Shown: in pieces, positions 1-7,094 of the stretch
Layout: each line of letters begins with the position of its first letter
Numbering within the stretch: position 1 is the stretch's first letter
Source of the DNA: Actinomycetes bacterium
GTDB lineage: Bacteria > Actinomycetota > Acidimicrobiia > Acidimicrobiales > Microtrichaceae
Length of the DNA: 18,125 nt
Reading direction: 5' to 3'
Assembly (NCBI GenBank): GCA_023437745.1
Contig: JAEZFI010000235.1
Location: forward strand, 1 to 18,125
Notes under the pieces: generated by a model
Told to the model about the DNA's origin: nothing
The model's database searches: none
Seen by the model: the letters and a program-made list of their open reading frames with translations, nothing else
Program-made: the position numbers and the translations under genes

Positions 1-62
1 CGGTGCCCGGCCCCAACGGCGGCCTCGTCGTGATCCGCGATGCAGTGAAGGGGACGAAGTGA
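1..62 (+). CDS. rplC: 50S ribosomal protein L3, C-terminal end (partial)
   Basis: Only the last 19 complete codons are present, beginning in mid-gene and reading VPGPNGGLVVIRDAVKGTK before TGA at 60-62. The motif PGPNGG followed by a hydrophobic strand and a basic end matches the conserved C-terminus of L3, an early-assembling 23S rRNA-binding protein of the large subunit. Its position directly before rplD is the standard S10-operon order. The stop overlaps the next start as TGATG, which points to coupled translation. The rest of the gene lies outside the window. Confidence 0.88.
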   Translation, partial: VPGPNGGLVVIRDAVKGTK

Positions 63-697
63 TGGCCTCGATCACCGTGAAGACCCCCGTCGGCGCCTCC
101 GCCGGCTCGGTCGACCTCGATCCCACGCTCTTCGGCGTCGAGCCGAACGTCCCGGTGATGCACCAGGTCGTGACGGCGCAGCTCGCCGCCAAGCGCCAGG
201 GCACGCAGTCGACCAAGACCCGCGCCGAGGTCTCCGGTGGCGGCATCAAGCCCTTCAAGCAGAAGGGCACGGGCCGTGCCCGTCAGGGCTCCACCCGTTC
301 GCCGCAGTGGCGTGGCGGTGGCGTGGCCCTCGGCCCGCAGCCCCGCAAGTACGACCAGCGCACCCCCAAGAAGATGAAGCGCCTGGCGCTCGCCTCGGCC
401 CTCTCGGACCGCGCCGCCGACGAGAAGGTCGTCGTGGTCGATGCCTGGACCTGGGACACCCCCTCCACCAAGGACGCCCGCGCCGCACTGGCCGCGCTGG
501 GTGTCGAGGGCAAGGCGCTCGTCGTCCTCACGGCCGGCGACGTCACCGCCTGGAAGAGCTTCCGCAACCTCACCGACGTGCACGTGCTCACGACCGGCGA
601 GCTCAACACCTACGACGTCCTGGTGAGCGACTACGTGGTGTTCACCACGGCGTCGCTGCCCAGCGCCACGCCGGCGAACGAAGGCGAGGAGAACTGA
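62..697 (+). CDS. rplD: 50S ribosomal protein L4
   Basis: L4 is a primary 23S rRNA-binding protein with a loop lining the peptide exit tunnel; in E. coli it also represses the S10 operon. The 211-residue product shows the extended basic loop with GGGIKPFKQKGTGRARQGS followed by SPQWRGGG, the most conserved part of the family, and a C-terminal Rossmann-like domain (about residues 110-195). The ATG at 62 was chosen over an in-frame GTG at 59 because it overlaps the rplC stop (TGATG) and has an AAGGGGA ribosome binding site at 48-54. Length is normal. The last ten or so residues are a short acidic tail. The stop overlaps the rplW start. Confidence 0.97.
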   Translation: MASITVKTPVGASAGSVDLDPTLFGVEPNVPVMHQVVTAQLAAKRQGTQSTKTRAEVSGGGIKPFKQKGTGRARQGSTRSPQWRGGGVALGPQPRKYDQRTPKKMKRLALASALSDRAADEKVVVVDAWTWDTPSTKDARAALAALGVEGKALVVLTAGDVTAWKSFRNLTDVHVLTTGELNTYDVLVSDYVVFTTASLPSATPANEGEEN

Positions 698-996
698 TGA
701 AGGACGCACACGACGTCATCATCCGGCCCGTGGTCTCGGAGAAGTCCTACGGGCTCTTCGACCAGAAGGTGTACACGTTCGTCGTCGCCCGCGGCGTCTC
801 GAAGCCCGAGATCCGCGACGCCGTCGAGAAGATCTGGCCCGGTGTGAAGGTGGCCAAGGTCAACACCCTCAACCGCAAGGGGAAGCTCAAGCGCAGCCGC
901 CGCACGGCGTCGCGCTCGAAGCTGCCCGACACCAAGCGTGCGATCGTCACGCTGCAGGCCGATTCGGCCGAGATCGAGATCTTCCAGGCGAGCTGA
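697..996 (+). CDS. rplW: 50S ribosomal protein L23
   Basis: L23 binds 23S rRNA at the exit of the peptide tunnel and is the docking point for trigger factor and the signal recognition particle. The 99-residue product begins with DVIIRPVVSEKSY, the typical L23 opening, and contains VEKIWPGVKVAKVNTLNRKGK with the conserved V..VNT.N..GK core of the RNA-contacting loop. The ATG at 697 overlaps the rplD stop (TGATG) and is preceded by GAGGAG at 686-691, five bases upstream. Length is normal for the family. It is followed after 11 bases by rplB. Confidence 0.97.
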   Translation: MKDAHDVIIRPVVSEKSYGLFDQKVYTFVVARGVSKPEIRDAVEKIWPGVKVAKVNTLNRKGKLKRSRRTASRSKLPDTKRAIVTLQADSAEIEIFQAS

Positions 997-1007
997 GGAA
1001 AGGTTCC

Positions 1008-1844
1008 ATGGCACTTCGCAAGCGCAAGCCGACCAGCCCCGGCCGCAGGTTCCAGACGGTCTCGGACTTCTCCGAGATCACCAGCACGACGCCCGAGAAG
1101 TCGTTGCTCGCCCCCAAGCACCGCACGGGTGGCCGCAACAGCTACGGGCGCAAGACGGCACGTCACCGCGGTGGCGGCCACAAGCAGCAGTACCGCGTCA
1201 TCGACTTCCGTCGGAAGAAGGACGGCGTGCCGGCCAAGGTCGCGACCATCGAGTACGACCCGAACCGCACGTGCCGGATCGCGCTGCTCCACTACCTCGA
1301 CGGCGAGAAGCGCTACATCCTGGCGCCGAAGGACGTGAAGGTGGGCGACACGCTGCAGAGCGGACAGGGCGCCGACATCCGTCCCGGCAACGCCCTGCCG
1401 ATGCGCTACATCCCCGTCGGCACCGTGGTCCACAACGTCGAGCTGCAGCCCGGTGGCGGCGGCAAGATGGCCCGCTCCGCCGGCTCCAGCGTCCAGCTGG
1501 TCGCGAAGGAAGGCGAGTTCGCCACCCTCCGCCTGCCCTCCACCGAGATGCGCCGGGTGCCGATCGACTGCCGGGCGACCGTCGGTGAGGTCGGCAACTC
1601 CGAGCACGAGCTGATCAAGATCGGCAAGGCCGGGCGCAACCGCTGGAAGGGCGTCAAGCCGCAGACCCGTGGTGTGGCGATGAACCCCGTCGACCACCCG
1701 CACGGCGGTGGCGAGGGCAAGACCTCCGGTGGCCGCCACCCGGTGTCCCCGTGGGGCAAGCCCGAGGGCCGCACCCGCGACAAGAACAAGCCGTCCCAGC
1801 AGCTCATCGTCCGTCGTCGCCGCACCCGCGGTTCGCGGCGATAA
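1008..1844 (+). CDS. rplB: 50S ribosomal protein L2
   Basis: L2 is a large 23S rRNA-binding protein near the peptidyl transferase centre and is needed for subunit association. The 278-residue product has the usual length. It has the basic N-terminus with the TPEKSLL and GGRNSYGRKTARHRGGGHK segments, a central OB/SH3-like region (about 65-200), and the diagnostic C-terminal motif AMNPVDHPHGGGEGK starting near residue 224, which contains the conserved histidine implicated in peptidyl transfer. The ATG at 1008 follows GGAAAGG at 997-1003. It ends in a basic RRRRTRGSRR tail and is followed 12 bases later by rpsS. Confidence 0.98.
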   Translation: MALRKRKPTSPGRRFQTVSDFSEITSTTPEKSLLAPKHRTGGRNSYGRKTARHRGGGHKQQYRVIDFRRKKDGVPAKVATIEYDPNRTCRIALLHYLDGEKRYILAPKDVKVGDTLQSGQGADIRPGNALPMRYIPVGTVVHNVELQPGGGGKMARSAGSSVQLVAKEGEFATLRLPSTEMRRVPIDCRATVGEVGNSEHELIKIGKAGRNRWKGVKPQTRGVAMNPVDHPHGGGEGKTSGGRHPVSPWGKPEGRTRDKNKPSQQLIVRRRRTRGSRR

Positions 1845-1856
1845 GGGAGACCAGAC

Positions 1857-2135
1857 ATGCCTCGCAGCCTCAAGAAGGGCCCCTTCGTCGACGAGCACCT
1901 GCTCAAGAAGGTGGACGCCCAGAACGACGCCGGGACCAAGACCGTCATCAAGACGTGGTCGCGCCGCTCCACGATCATCCCCGAGATGGTCGGTCACACC
2001 ATCGCCGTGCACGACGGCCGCAAGCACGTCCCGGTCTACGTGACCGAGTCGATGGTCGGCCACAAGCTCGGTGAGTTCGCCCCCACCCGCACGTTCAAGT
2101 TCCACGCGGGCCAGGAGAAGGGCGGCCGTCGATGA
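1857..2135 (+). CDS. rpsS: 30S ribosomal protein S19
   Basis: S19 forms a dimer with S13 in the head of the small subunit and contacts 16S rRNA near the A-site tRNA. The 92-residue product opens with PRSLKKGPFVDEHLLKKV and includes TWSRRSTIIPEMVGHTIAVHDGRKHVPV and GHKLGEFAPTRTF, all family hallmarks. The ATG at 1857 has an AAGGGAGA ribosome binding site about eight bases upstream. The last four bases overlap the rplV start as ATGA. Length and composition are ordinary. Confidence 0.98.
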   Translation: MPRSLKKGPFVDEHLLKKVDAQNDAGTKTVIKTWSRRSTIIPEMVGHTIAVHDGRKHVPVYVTESMVGHKLGEFAPTRTFKFHAGQEKGGRR

Positions 2136-2818
2136 CCGCCACGAAGACCAACGAGCGCCCCGGCGTCCGTGCCCACCTCCGCGGCGGCCGCTTCTCGGCC
2201 TACAAGGCCCGTGAGGTGCTCGACCTGATCCGCAACAAGCCGGTCGGCGAGGCCCGGGCGATCCTGGCGCTCACCGAGCGTGCCTGCAGCGAGCCGATCC
2301 TGAAGCTCCTCGACTCGGCCGTCGCCAACGCCGGCAACAACAACGACATCCCGCCGGACGAGCTGTTCGTGGCCACGGCGTACGCCGACGAGGGCCCGAC
2401 GCTGAAGCGCTTCCGCCCGCGGGCCCGGGGCCGTGCGTCCCGCATCCGCAAGCGCACGTGCAACATCACGATCATCGTGGGGCGCCTCTCGAGCGCCGAG
2501 CTCGAGCGTGTCCGGGCCAAGGCCGGCCGGGGGCCGCGTCCCGCCGACGCCGCCTCGAGCCGCGCCCGCCGCGTGGCCCGCAGCCGGAGCCGCGCCGCCG
2601 AGGTCGCCGAGCCGAACGACACCGAGGTCGAGGAGCTCCCGACCGAGACCGAGGCCGTCGAGGCCGAGGTCGTGGAGACCGACGCCGTCGAGACCGAGGT
2701 CGCCGAGACCGAGGTCGCCGACGACGCCACGGACGAGGTCGCCGACGAGTCGGCCGACGACACCGACGAGACCGCCGACGACTCAGCCAACGACGACAAC
2801 AAGGACGGGGACGCCTGA
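2132..2818 (+). CDS. rplV: 50S ribosomal protein L22 with long acidic C-terminal tail
   Basis: L22 binds all domains of 23S rRNA and extends a beta-hairpin into the exit tunnel. Residues 1-118 are a normal L22: ARGGRFSAYKAREV-like start (HLRGGRFSAYKAREVLDLI), SAVANAGNNNDI, and the hairpin KRFRPRARGRASRIRKRTCNI. The protein then continues to 228 residues, about twice the usual 110-130. Residues 130-157 form a basic, Ala/Arg-rich linker, and residues 160-228 are almost wholly Glu, Asp, Val, Thr and Ala in short repeats. No frameshift is seen: the frame stays open and the stop overlaps the rpsC start (TGATG). The tail should lie on the solvent side of the subunit; its role is unknown to me. Confidence 0.96.
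   Translation: MTATKTNERPGVRAHLRGGRFSAYKAREVLDLIRNKPVGEARAILALTERACSEPILKLLDSAVANAGNNNDIPPDELFVATAYADEGPTLKRFRPRARGRASRIRKRTCNITIIVGRLSSAELERVRAKAGRGPRPADAASSRARRVARSRSRAAEVAEPNDTEVEELPTETEAVEAEVVETDAVETEVAETEVADDATDEVADESADDTDETADDSANDDNKDGDA
2609..2815 (+). repeat. Low-complexity acidic repeat coding for the L22 tail
   Basis: This stretch encodes residues 160-228 of L22. It consists of imperfect, in-frame repeats built from GAG, GAC, GTC, ACC and GCC codons, for example GTCGAGACCGAGGTCGCC near 2685-2702 and a near copy immediately after it. The protein pattern is a loose (V/A)ETEV(A) unit that turns into Asp-rich ADDATDEVADESADD. Such repeats can change length by replication slippage while staying in frame, so copy number may differ between strains. 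That is inference. Confidence 0.7.
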
Positions 2819-3759
2819 TGGGCCAGAAAGTCAACCCCTACGGCTTCCGCCTCGGCATCACGACCGACTGGAAGTCCCGCTGGTTCGCCGAGCGCGGCGA
2901 GTACGTCGACTACGTGATCGAGGACTGGAACATCCGGAACCTCATCATGACCTTCACCGACCGGGACATCCGTTCCGCGCTCGGTGGTGTGGCGGCGATC
3001 AGCCGCATCGAGGTCGAGCGCACCCGTGACCGCCTCCGGGTGGACGTGCACACCGCACGCCCCGGCATGGTCATCGGCCGTCGTGGCGCCACGGCGGACA
3101 AGGTCCGTGCGGCACTCACCAAGCTGACCGGCAACGCCAAGATCCAGCTGAACATCCAGGAGATCAAGCAGCCCGAGCTCGACGCTGCGCTGATCGCCCA
3201 GGGTGTGGCCGACCAGCTCACCGGTCGTGTCGCCTTCCGTCGTGCGATGAAGCGTGCGATCCAGAACGCCCAGAAGGCCGGAGCCCAGGGCATCAAGGTC
3301 CAGTGCTCGGGTCGTCTCGGCGGCGCCGAGATGAGCCGGTCCGAGCAGTACCGCGAGGGCCGCGTCCCGCTGCACACGCTCCGGGCCGACATCGACTACG
3401 GCTTCCGCGAGGCTGCCACCACCTACGGCCGCATCGGCGTGAAGGTGTGGATCTACAAGGGCAACATCCTCCCCTACAAGGCACTGGGTGAGGACAAGGC
3501 CACCAAGGAAGCCGCCATGGCCGTCGGCGACACCGCCGGCGAGGCACGCGAGCCCCGCAAGGTCGTCTCGTCGTCCGCCAAGCGCAAGCCCGAGGAGCGT
3601 GCCGCCGCCGCTCCCGCCGAAGAGGTCGAGGAAGCAGCACCGCTCATCAAGGAAGCCGATCCCGACTTCGAGCGACTGCTGGCCGAGGAGGAGGAGATCG
3701 AACGCTCCACCCGGCAGCACCACGAGACCCCCCACTTCCGTCCCGGGGATGGTGACTGA
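2818..3759 (+). CDS. rpsC: 30S ribosomal protein S3 with extended C-terminal tail
   Basis: S3 lies at the mRNA entry channel of the small subunit and contributes to mRNA unwinding. The 313-residue product starts GQKVNPYGFRLGITTDW and has the KH domain with VIGRRGATADKVR (GxxG loop at residues 87-90), then GRLGGAEMSRSEQYREGRVPLHTLRADIDYG and the usual end of the core at WIYKGNILPY (about residue 220). A further 93 residues follow: first basic and Ser/Lys-rich, then Ala/Glu-rich with an acidic helix near 280-297 and a His-containing end. Actinobacterial S3 proteins often have tails, but this one is long. The ATG at 2818 overlaps the rplV stop. Confidence 0.97.
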   Translation: MGQKVNPYGFRLGITTDWKSRWFAERGEYVDYVIEDWNIRNLIMTFTDRDIRSALGGVAAISRIEVERTRDRLRVDVHTARPGMVIGRRGATADKVRAALTKLTGNAKIQLNIQEIKQPELDAALIAQGVADQLTGRVAFRRAMKRAIQNAQKAGAQGIKVQCSGRLGGAEMSRSEQYREGRVPLHTLRADIDYGFREAATTYGRIGVKVWIYKGNILPYKALGEDKATKEAAMAVGDTAGEAREPRKVVSSSAKRKPEERAAAAPAEEVEEAAPLIKEADPDFERLLAEEEEIERSTRQHHETPHFRPGDGD

Positions 3760-3761
3760 AC

Positions 3762-4178
3762 ATGTTGATGCCCAGAAAGGTCGCGCACCGCAAGCAGCAC
3801 CGCGGCCGCCTCACCGGAACGTCCAAGGGTGGCACCGATGTCACCTTCGGCCAGTACGGCATCCAGGCGCTCGAGCCCGGGTGGATCACCGCCCGCCAGA
3901 TCGAAGCCGCCCGTATCGCCATGACCCGCCACATCAAGCGTGGTGGCAAGGTCTGGATCAACGTCTTCCCGGACAAGCCCGTCACGCAGAAGCCCGCCGA
4001 GACCCGCATGGGCTCCGGCAAGGGCAACCCCGAGCGCTGGGTCGCCGTCGTGAAGCCGGGCCGGGTGCTCTTCGAGCTCTCCTACCCGAACGAGGAGATC
4101 GCGAAGGGTGCGCTCAACCGGGCCATCCAGAAGCTGCCGATCAAGGCACGCATCATCCGACGCGAGGAGGGGTTCTGA
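3762..4178 (+). CDS. rplP: 50S ribosomal protein L16
   Basis: L16 sits near the A-site of the large subunit, organises 23S rRNA around the peptidyl transferase centre and helps tRNA accommodation. The 138-residue product has the standard start MLMPRKVAHRKQHRGR, then ALEPGWITARQIEAARIAMTR and the conserved loop RMGSGKGNPERWVAVV, with VLFE near the end of the fold. Length is normal. The ATG at 3762 is two bases after the rpsC stop and has no strong ribosome binding site, so coupled translation from rpsC is likely. The stop overlaps rpmC as TGATG. Confidence 0.98.
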   Translation: MLMPRKVAHRKQHRGRLTGTSKGGTDVTFGQYGIQALEPGWITARQIEAARIAMTRHIKRGGKVWINVFPDKPVTQKPAETRMGSGKGNPERWVAVVKPGRVLFELSYPNEEIAKGALNRAIQKLPIKARIIRREEGF

Positions 4179-4429
4179 TGGCGAAGGACAACGTCCACGA
4201 CCTCTCCGACACCGAGCTCGTCGACGAGCTGGCCCGCGCCAAGGCGGCCCTGTTCGACGGCCGCTTCGGCCTGGCGACCGGTTCGCTCGAGAACCACAGC
4301 CAGATCAAGCGCTGGAAGAAGAAGATCGCCCGGGTCGAGACCGAGCTGCGGGAGCGGGAGATCGCTGCCGCCGACGCCCTCGCCGCGTCGGGCCGCACCG
4401 AGAACGAGAGAGAAGGAGCGGCGTCATGA
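4178..4429 (+). CDS. rpmC: 50S ribosomal protein L29
   Basis: L29 is a small helical-hairpin protein at the tunnel exit next to L23. The 83-residue product shows LSDTELVDELARAKAALFDGRFGLATGSLENHSQIKRWKKKIARVET, in which the LF..RF..ATG.LEN...I...K..IAR pattern is the L29 signature. It exceeds the 60-70 residue norm through a C-terminal extension after the second helix (ELREREIAAADALAASGRTE). The ATG at 4178 overlaps the rplP stop and is preceded by GAGGAGGGG at about 4163-4171. The last four bases overlap the rpsQ start (ATGA). Confidence 0.96.
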   Translation: MAKDNVHDLSDTELVDELARAKAALFDGRFGLATGSLENHSQIKRWKKKIARVETELREREIAAADALAASGRTENEREGAAS

Positions 4430-4704
4430 CCGAGTCCACGACCGCCACCGAGGAGCGCAACGCTCGCAAGGTGCGTGAGGGAATCGTCACGTCGAACGCC
4501 ATGGACAAGACCGCTGTGGTCACCGTGGTCGATCGCGTGCGCCACAAGAAGTACGCCAAGACCCTGCAGCGGACCACGCGCCTCTACGTCCACGACGAGA
4601 CCAACGATCTCAACGTCGGCGACCGGGTGCGGGTGTCCGAGACCCGCCCGCTGTCGAAGCTGAAGCGCTGGCGCGTCGTCGAGGTCCTGGAGCGTGCCCG
4701 ATGA
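4426..4704 (+). CDS. rpsQ: 30S ribosomal protein S17
   Basis: S17 is a primary 16S rRNA-binding protein of the OB-fold type. The 92-residue product has a short polar N-terminal extension (TESTTATEE), followed by RKVREGIVTSNAMDKTAVV and RVRHKKYAKTLQRTTRLYVHDE, then NDLNVGDRVRVSETRPLSKLKRWRVVEV. The NVGD.V...E.RPLSK.KRW..V segment is the family signature. The ATG at 4426 overlaps the rpmC stop, and an AGAAGGAG ribosome binding site lies a few bases upstream. The end overlaps rplN as ATGA. Confidence 0.97.
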   Translation: MTESTTATEERNARKVREGIVTSNAMDKTAVVTVVDRVRHKKYAKTLQRTTRLYVHDETNDLNVGDRVRVSETRPLSKLKRWRVVEVLERAR

Positions 4705-5069
4705 TCCAGCAGGAGACCCGACTCCGGGTGGCCGACAACTCCGGCGCACGCGAGGTGCTCTGCATCAAGGTGCTCGGCGGATCCCGCCGGCGCTACGCCT
4801 CGATCGGCGACGTGTTCGTCGCCACCGTCAAGGACGCTCTCCCCGGTGCGTCCGTCAAGAAGGGCGACGTCGTGAAGTGCGTCGTCGTGCGGGTGAAGAA
4901 GGAGAAGCGTCGTCCGGACGGCTCCTACATCCGCTTCGACGAGAACGCCGCAGTCCTCATCAACGACGCCCGCCAGCCGCGCGGGACGCGCATCTTCGGC
5001 CCGGTGGGCCGTGAGCTGCGTGACAAGAAGTTCATGCGCATCGTGAGCCTTGCTCCGGAGGTGCTCTAG
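4701..5069 (+). CDS. rplN: 50S ribosomal protein L14
   Basis: L14 is a highly conserved beta-barrel protein at the subunit interface, forming bridges to 16S rRNA. The 122-residue product is the standard length and begins MIQQETRLRVADNSGAREVLCIKVLGG, followed by GDVFVATVKDALPGASVKKGDVVKCVVVR and FDENAAVLIN, with GTRIFGPVGRELRDKKFMRIVSLAPEVL at the end. All are diagnostic. The start overlaps rpsQ and the stop overlaps the rplX start as TAGTG. Nothing is unusual. Confidence 0.98.
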   Translation: MIQQETRLRVADNSGAREVLCIKVLGGSRRRYASIGDVFVATVKDALPGASVKKGDVVKCVVVRVKKEKRRPDGSYIRFDENAAVLINDARQPRGTRIFGPVGRELRDKKFMRIVSLAPEVL

Positions 5070-5371
5070 TGAAGATCCGCAAGGGTGACACCGTCGTCGT
5101 GCTCGCCGGCAAGGACAAGGGCAAGAAGGGCGAGGTCATCCGCGCCCTCCCGTCCGTCGGCAAGGTCGTCGTCGACGGCGTGAACGTCGCCAAGAAGCAC
5201 CAGAAGCCGACCCGCGCCATGCAGCAGGGCGGGATCCTGGACCGTCCGATGCCGATCGACGTCTCGAACGTCGCGCTGCTCGACGGCAAGTCGGCCACCC
5301 GTGTCGGCTACACGACCAACAGCAAGGGCCAGAAGGTCCGTGTCTCCCGCAAGAGTGGAGGTGAGCTGTGA
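5069..5371 (+). CDS. rplX: 50S ribosomal protein L24
   Basis: L24 is an assembly-initiating 23S rRNA-binding protein with a KOW domain. The 100-residue product opens KIRKGDTVVVLAGKDKGKKGEVI, the KOW motif (about residues 2-30), and continues VVVDGVNVAKKHQKP and GGILDRPMPIDVSNVALLD, the usual L24 sequence. The start is GTG at 5069, overlapping the rplN stop (TAGTG), with GGAGG at about 5057-5061 as ribosome binding site. The stop overlaps the rplE start as GTGA. Length is normal. Confidence 0.97.
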   Translation: MKIRKGDTVVVLAGKDKGKKGEVIRALPSVGKVVVDGVNVAKKHQKPTRAMQQGGILDRPMPIDVSNVALLDGKSATRVGYTTNSKGQKVRVSRKSGGEL

Positions 5372-5940
5372 GCACCGCAACCGTGCCGGCGCCGCGGCTG
5401 AAGCAGAAGTACGACGCCGAGATCCGCGCTGCTCTGAAGGAGCAGCTGGGCGTGGCCAGCATCATGCAGGTCCCGCGCCTCGAGAAGATCGTGATCAACG
5501 TCGGGTGCGGTGGCGCCACCGAGGATCGCCACCTGATCGACAAGGTGGCCGCCGAGCTCGCGATCATCGCCGGCCAGAAGCCGGTCGTGACCCGGGCGAA
5601 GAAGTCGATCGCCGGCTTCAAGCTCCGCGAGGGCAACGCGATCGGCGTGAAGGTCACCCTGCGCGGCGCCACGATGTGGGAGTTCTTCGACCGGCTGATC
5701 ACGCTGGCGATCCCCCGCATCCGTGACTTCCGTGGTCTGAACCCCCGCAGCTTCGACGGCCGCGGCAACTACACCTTCGGCGTCACCGAGCAGCTGATCT
5801 TCCCGGAGATCGACTACGACAAGGTCGATGCCTCCCGTGGCATGGACATCACGTTCGTGACCACCGCACAGACCAACGCAGAGGGCAAAGCGCTGCTCGA
5901 TGCATTCGACTTCCCGTTCCGACGCGAGGGGCAGCAGTAA
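5368..5940 (+). CDS. rplE: 50S ribosomal protein L5
   Basis: L5 binds 5S rRNA and contacts the P-site tRNA in the central protuberance. The 190-residue product includes LKQKYDAEIRAALKEQLG, MQVPRLEKIVINVGCGGAT, ITGQKPV-like IIAGQKPVVTRAKKSIAGFKLREG, and IPRIRDFRGLNPRSFDGRGNY with GVTEQLIFPEIDYDKVD, all characteristic. The start is GTG at 5368 in a GTGA overlap with rplX, preceded by GTGGAGG. Length is normal. The stop overlaps rpsN as TAATG. Confidence 0.98.
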   Translation: MSTATVPAPRLKQKYDAEIRAALKEQLGVASIMQVPRLEKIVINVGCGGATEDRHLIDKVAAELAIIAGQKPVVTRAKKSIAGFKLREGNAIGVKVTLRGATMWEFFDRLITLAIPRIRDFRGLNPRSFDGRGNYTFGVTEQLIFPEIDYDKVDASRGMDITFVTTAQTNAEGKALLDAFDFPFRREGQQ

Positions 5941-6125
5941 TGGCGACCAAAGCTCTGATCAACAAGCAGCAGCGCAAGCCCAAGTTCAAGGTGCGCTCGT
6001 ACTCGCGGTGCAAGCGCTGCGGCCGGCCCCGTGCCGTGTTCCGCAAGTTCGGCCTGTGCCGCATCTGCCTGCGCGAGCTGGCGCACGCCGGCGAGCTGCC
6101 GGGCGTGACGAAGGCCAGCTGGTGA
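5940..6125 (+). CDS. rpsN: 30S ribosomal protein S14, zinc-binding type Z
   Basis: S14 is a late-assembling protein of the small-subunit head. This is the short, 61-residue type Z form, with a zinc ribbon of Cys24-x2-Cys27 and Cys40-x2-Cys43 inside YSRCKRCGRPRAVFRKFGLCRICLREL-like sequence, and the conserved end LPGVTKASW. The position between rplE and rpsH is standard. A zinc-free paralogue used under zinc starvation exists in many actinobacteria, but none lies in this window. The ATG at 5940 overlaps the rplE stop, and GAGGGG lies a few bases upstream. Confidence 0.97.
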   Translation: MATKALINKQQRKPKFKVRSYSRCKRCGRPRAVFRKFGLCRICLRELAHAGELPGVTKASW

Positions 6126-6141
6126 GGGGAGGACGACTCAG

Positions 6142-6546
6142 ATGACCATGACCGACCCCATCGCCGACATGCTCACGCGGATCCGCAACGCCAACACGGC
6201 GATGCACGACGACGTGACCATGCCCAGCTCGAAGCAGAAGGAGGCGCTCGCGCAGCTCCTGAAGGCCGAGGGCTACATCACCGACTTCCGCGTCGCCGAG
6301 GTGCCCGGCCGTCCCACGGCAGCCCTGCACATCCAGCTCAAGTACAGCCCGGAGCGCCAGCGGGTCATCTCGGGGATCACCCGGGTGTCCAAGCCGGGTC
6401 TCCGCGTGTACAAGAAGTCCAACGAGATCTCCCGGGTCCTCGGTGGCCTCGGAATCGCCGTCCTGTCCACCAGCCAGGGGCTCATGACCGACCGCGAGGC
6501 GCGCAGGCGCCACGTGGGCGGCGAGGTCCTCTGCCACGTCTGGTAG
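6142..6546 (+). CDS. rpsH: 30S ribosomal protein S8
   Basis: S8 binds the central domain of 16S rRNA and in E. coli represses the spc operon by binding its mRNA. The 134-residue product starts MTMTDPIADMLTRIRNAN, continues with PSSKQKEALAQLLKAEGYI, and ends in the diagnostic GGLGIAVLSTSQGLMTDREA followed by GGEVLCHVW. Length is normal. The ATG at 6142 follows GGGGAGGA at about 6127-6134. It is separated by 16 bases from rpsN and by 8 from rplF. Confidence 0.98.
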   Translation: MTMTDPIADMLTRIRNANTAMHDDVTMPSSKQKEALAQLLKAEGYITDFRVAEVPGRPTAALHIQLKYSPERQRVISGITRVSKPGLRVYKKSNEISRVLGGLGIAVLSTSQGLMTDREARRRHVGGEVLCHVW

Positions 6547-6554
6547 GAGTCGCC

Positions 6555-7094
6555 ATGTCCCGCATCGGCAAGGCCCCGATCACCATCCCCTCCGGCGTCG
6601 ACGTCACGATCGACGCCGCCACCGTCACCGTCAAGGGACCCAAGGGCACGCTGTCCCAGCAGATCCCCGGTGCCATCACGGTGCGCCAGGACGACGGCAG
6701 CCTCATCGTCGAGCGTCCCGACGACGCTCGGGAGAACCGTGCACTGCACGGCATGTTCCGGTCGCTCGTCAACAACATGGTCACCGGTGTGACCGAGGGG
6801 TTCCGCAAGGACCTCGACATCGTGGGCGTCGGCTACCGTGCCGCCGCCAACGGTTCGACGAAGCTCGACATGGCGCTCGGGTTCAGCCACCCGGTCGTGG
6901 TCGAGGCGCCCGAGGGCATCGAGTTCGTGGTCCCCGCGCCCACGAAGATCGAGGTCCACGGCATCGACAAGCAGCTCGTCGGACAGGTGGCGGCGGACAT
7001 CCGCTCGCTCCGCAAGCCCGAGCCCTACAAGGGCAAGGGCGTCCGGTACTCCGACGAGCGGGTTCGCCGCAAGGCCGGGAAGGCAGGCAAGTGA
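6555..7094 (+). CDS. rplF: 50S ribosomal protein L6
   Basis: L6 lies near the sarcin-ricin loop and the factor-binding site and has two similar alpha/beta domains. The 179-residue product begins SRIGKAPITIPSGVDVTI, includes KGPKGTLS, an internal linker with VTGVTEGFRKDLDIVGVGYRA, and GFSHPV; the end KPEPYKGKGVRYSDERVRRKAGKAGK is a strong family marker. Length is normal. The ATG at 6555 has TAGGAG upstream. The stop overlaps, as TGATG, the start of a 12-codon mini-ORF that leads into rplR. Confidence 0.98.
   Translation: MSRIGKAPITIPSGVDVTIDAATVTVKGPKGTLSQQIPGAITVRQDDGSLIVERPDDARENRALHGMFRSLVNNMVTGVTEGFRKDLDIVGVGYRAAANGSTKLDMALGFSHPVVVEAPEGIEFVVPAPTKIEVHGIDKQLVGQVAADIRSLRKPEPYKGKGVRYSDERVRRKAGKAGK

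Noticed and set aside
747..2105. A 452-codon minus-strand frame over rplW-rplB-rpsS
   Set aside because: The opposite strand encodes well-conserved ribosomal proteins throughout; this is a GC-skewed antisense shadow.
2200..3735. A 511-codon minus-strand frame over rplV-rpsC, Ser/Ala/Val rich
   Set aside because: It is the antisense of the L22 repeat and S3; the repeat-like protein is simply the complement of acidic codons.
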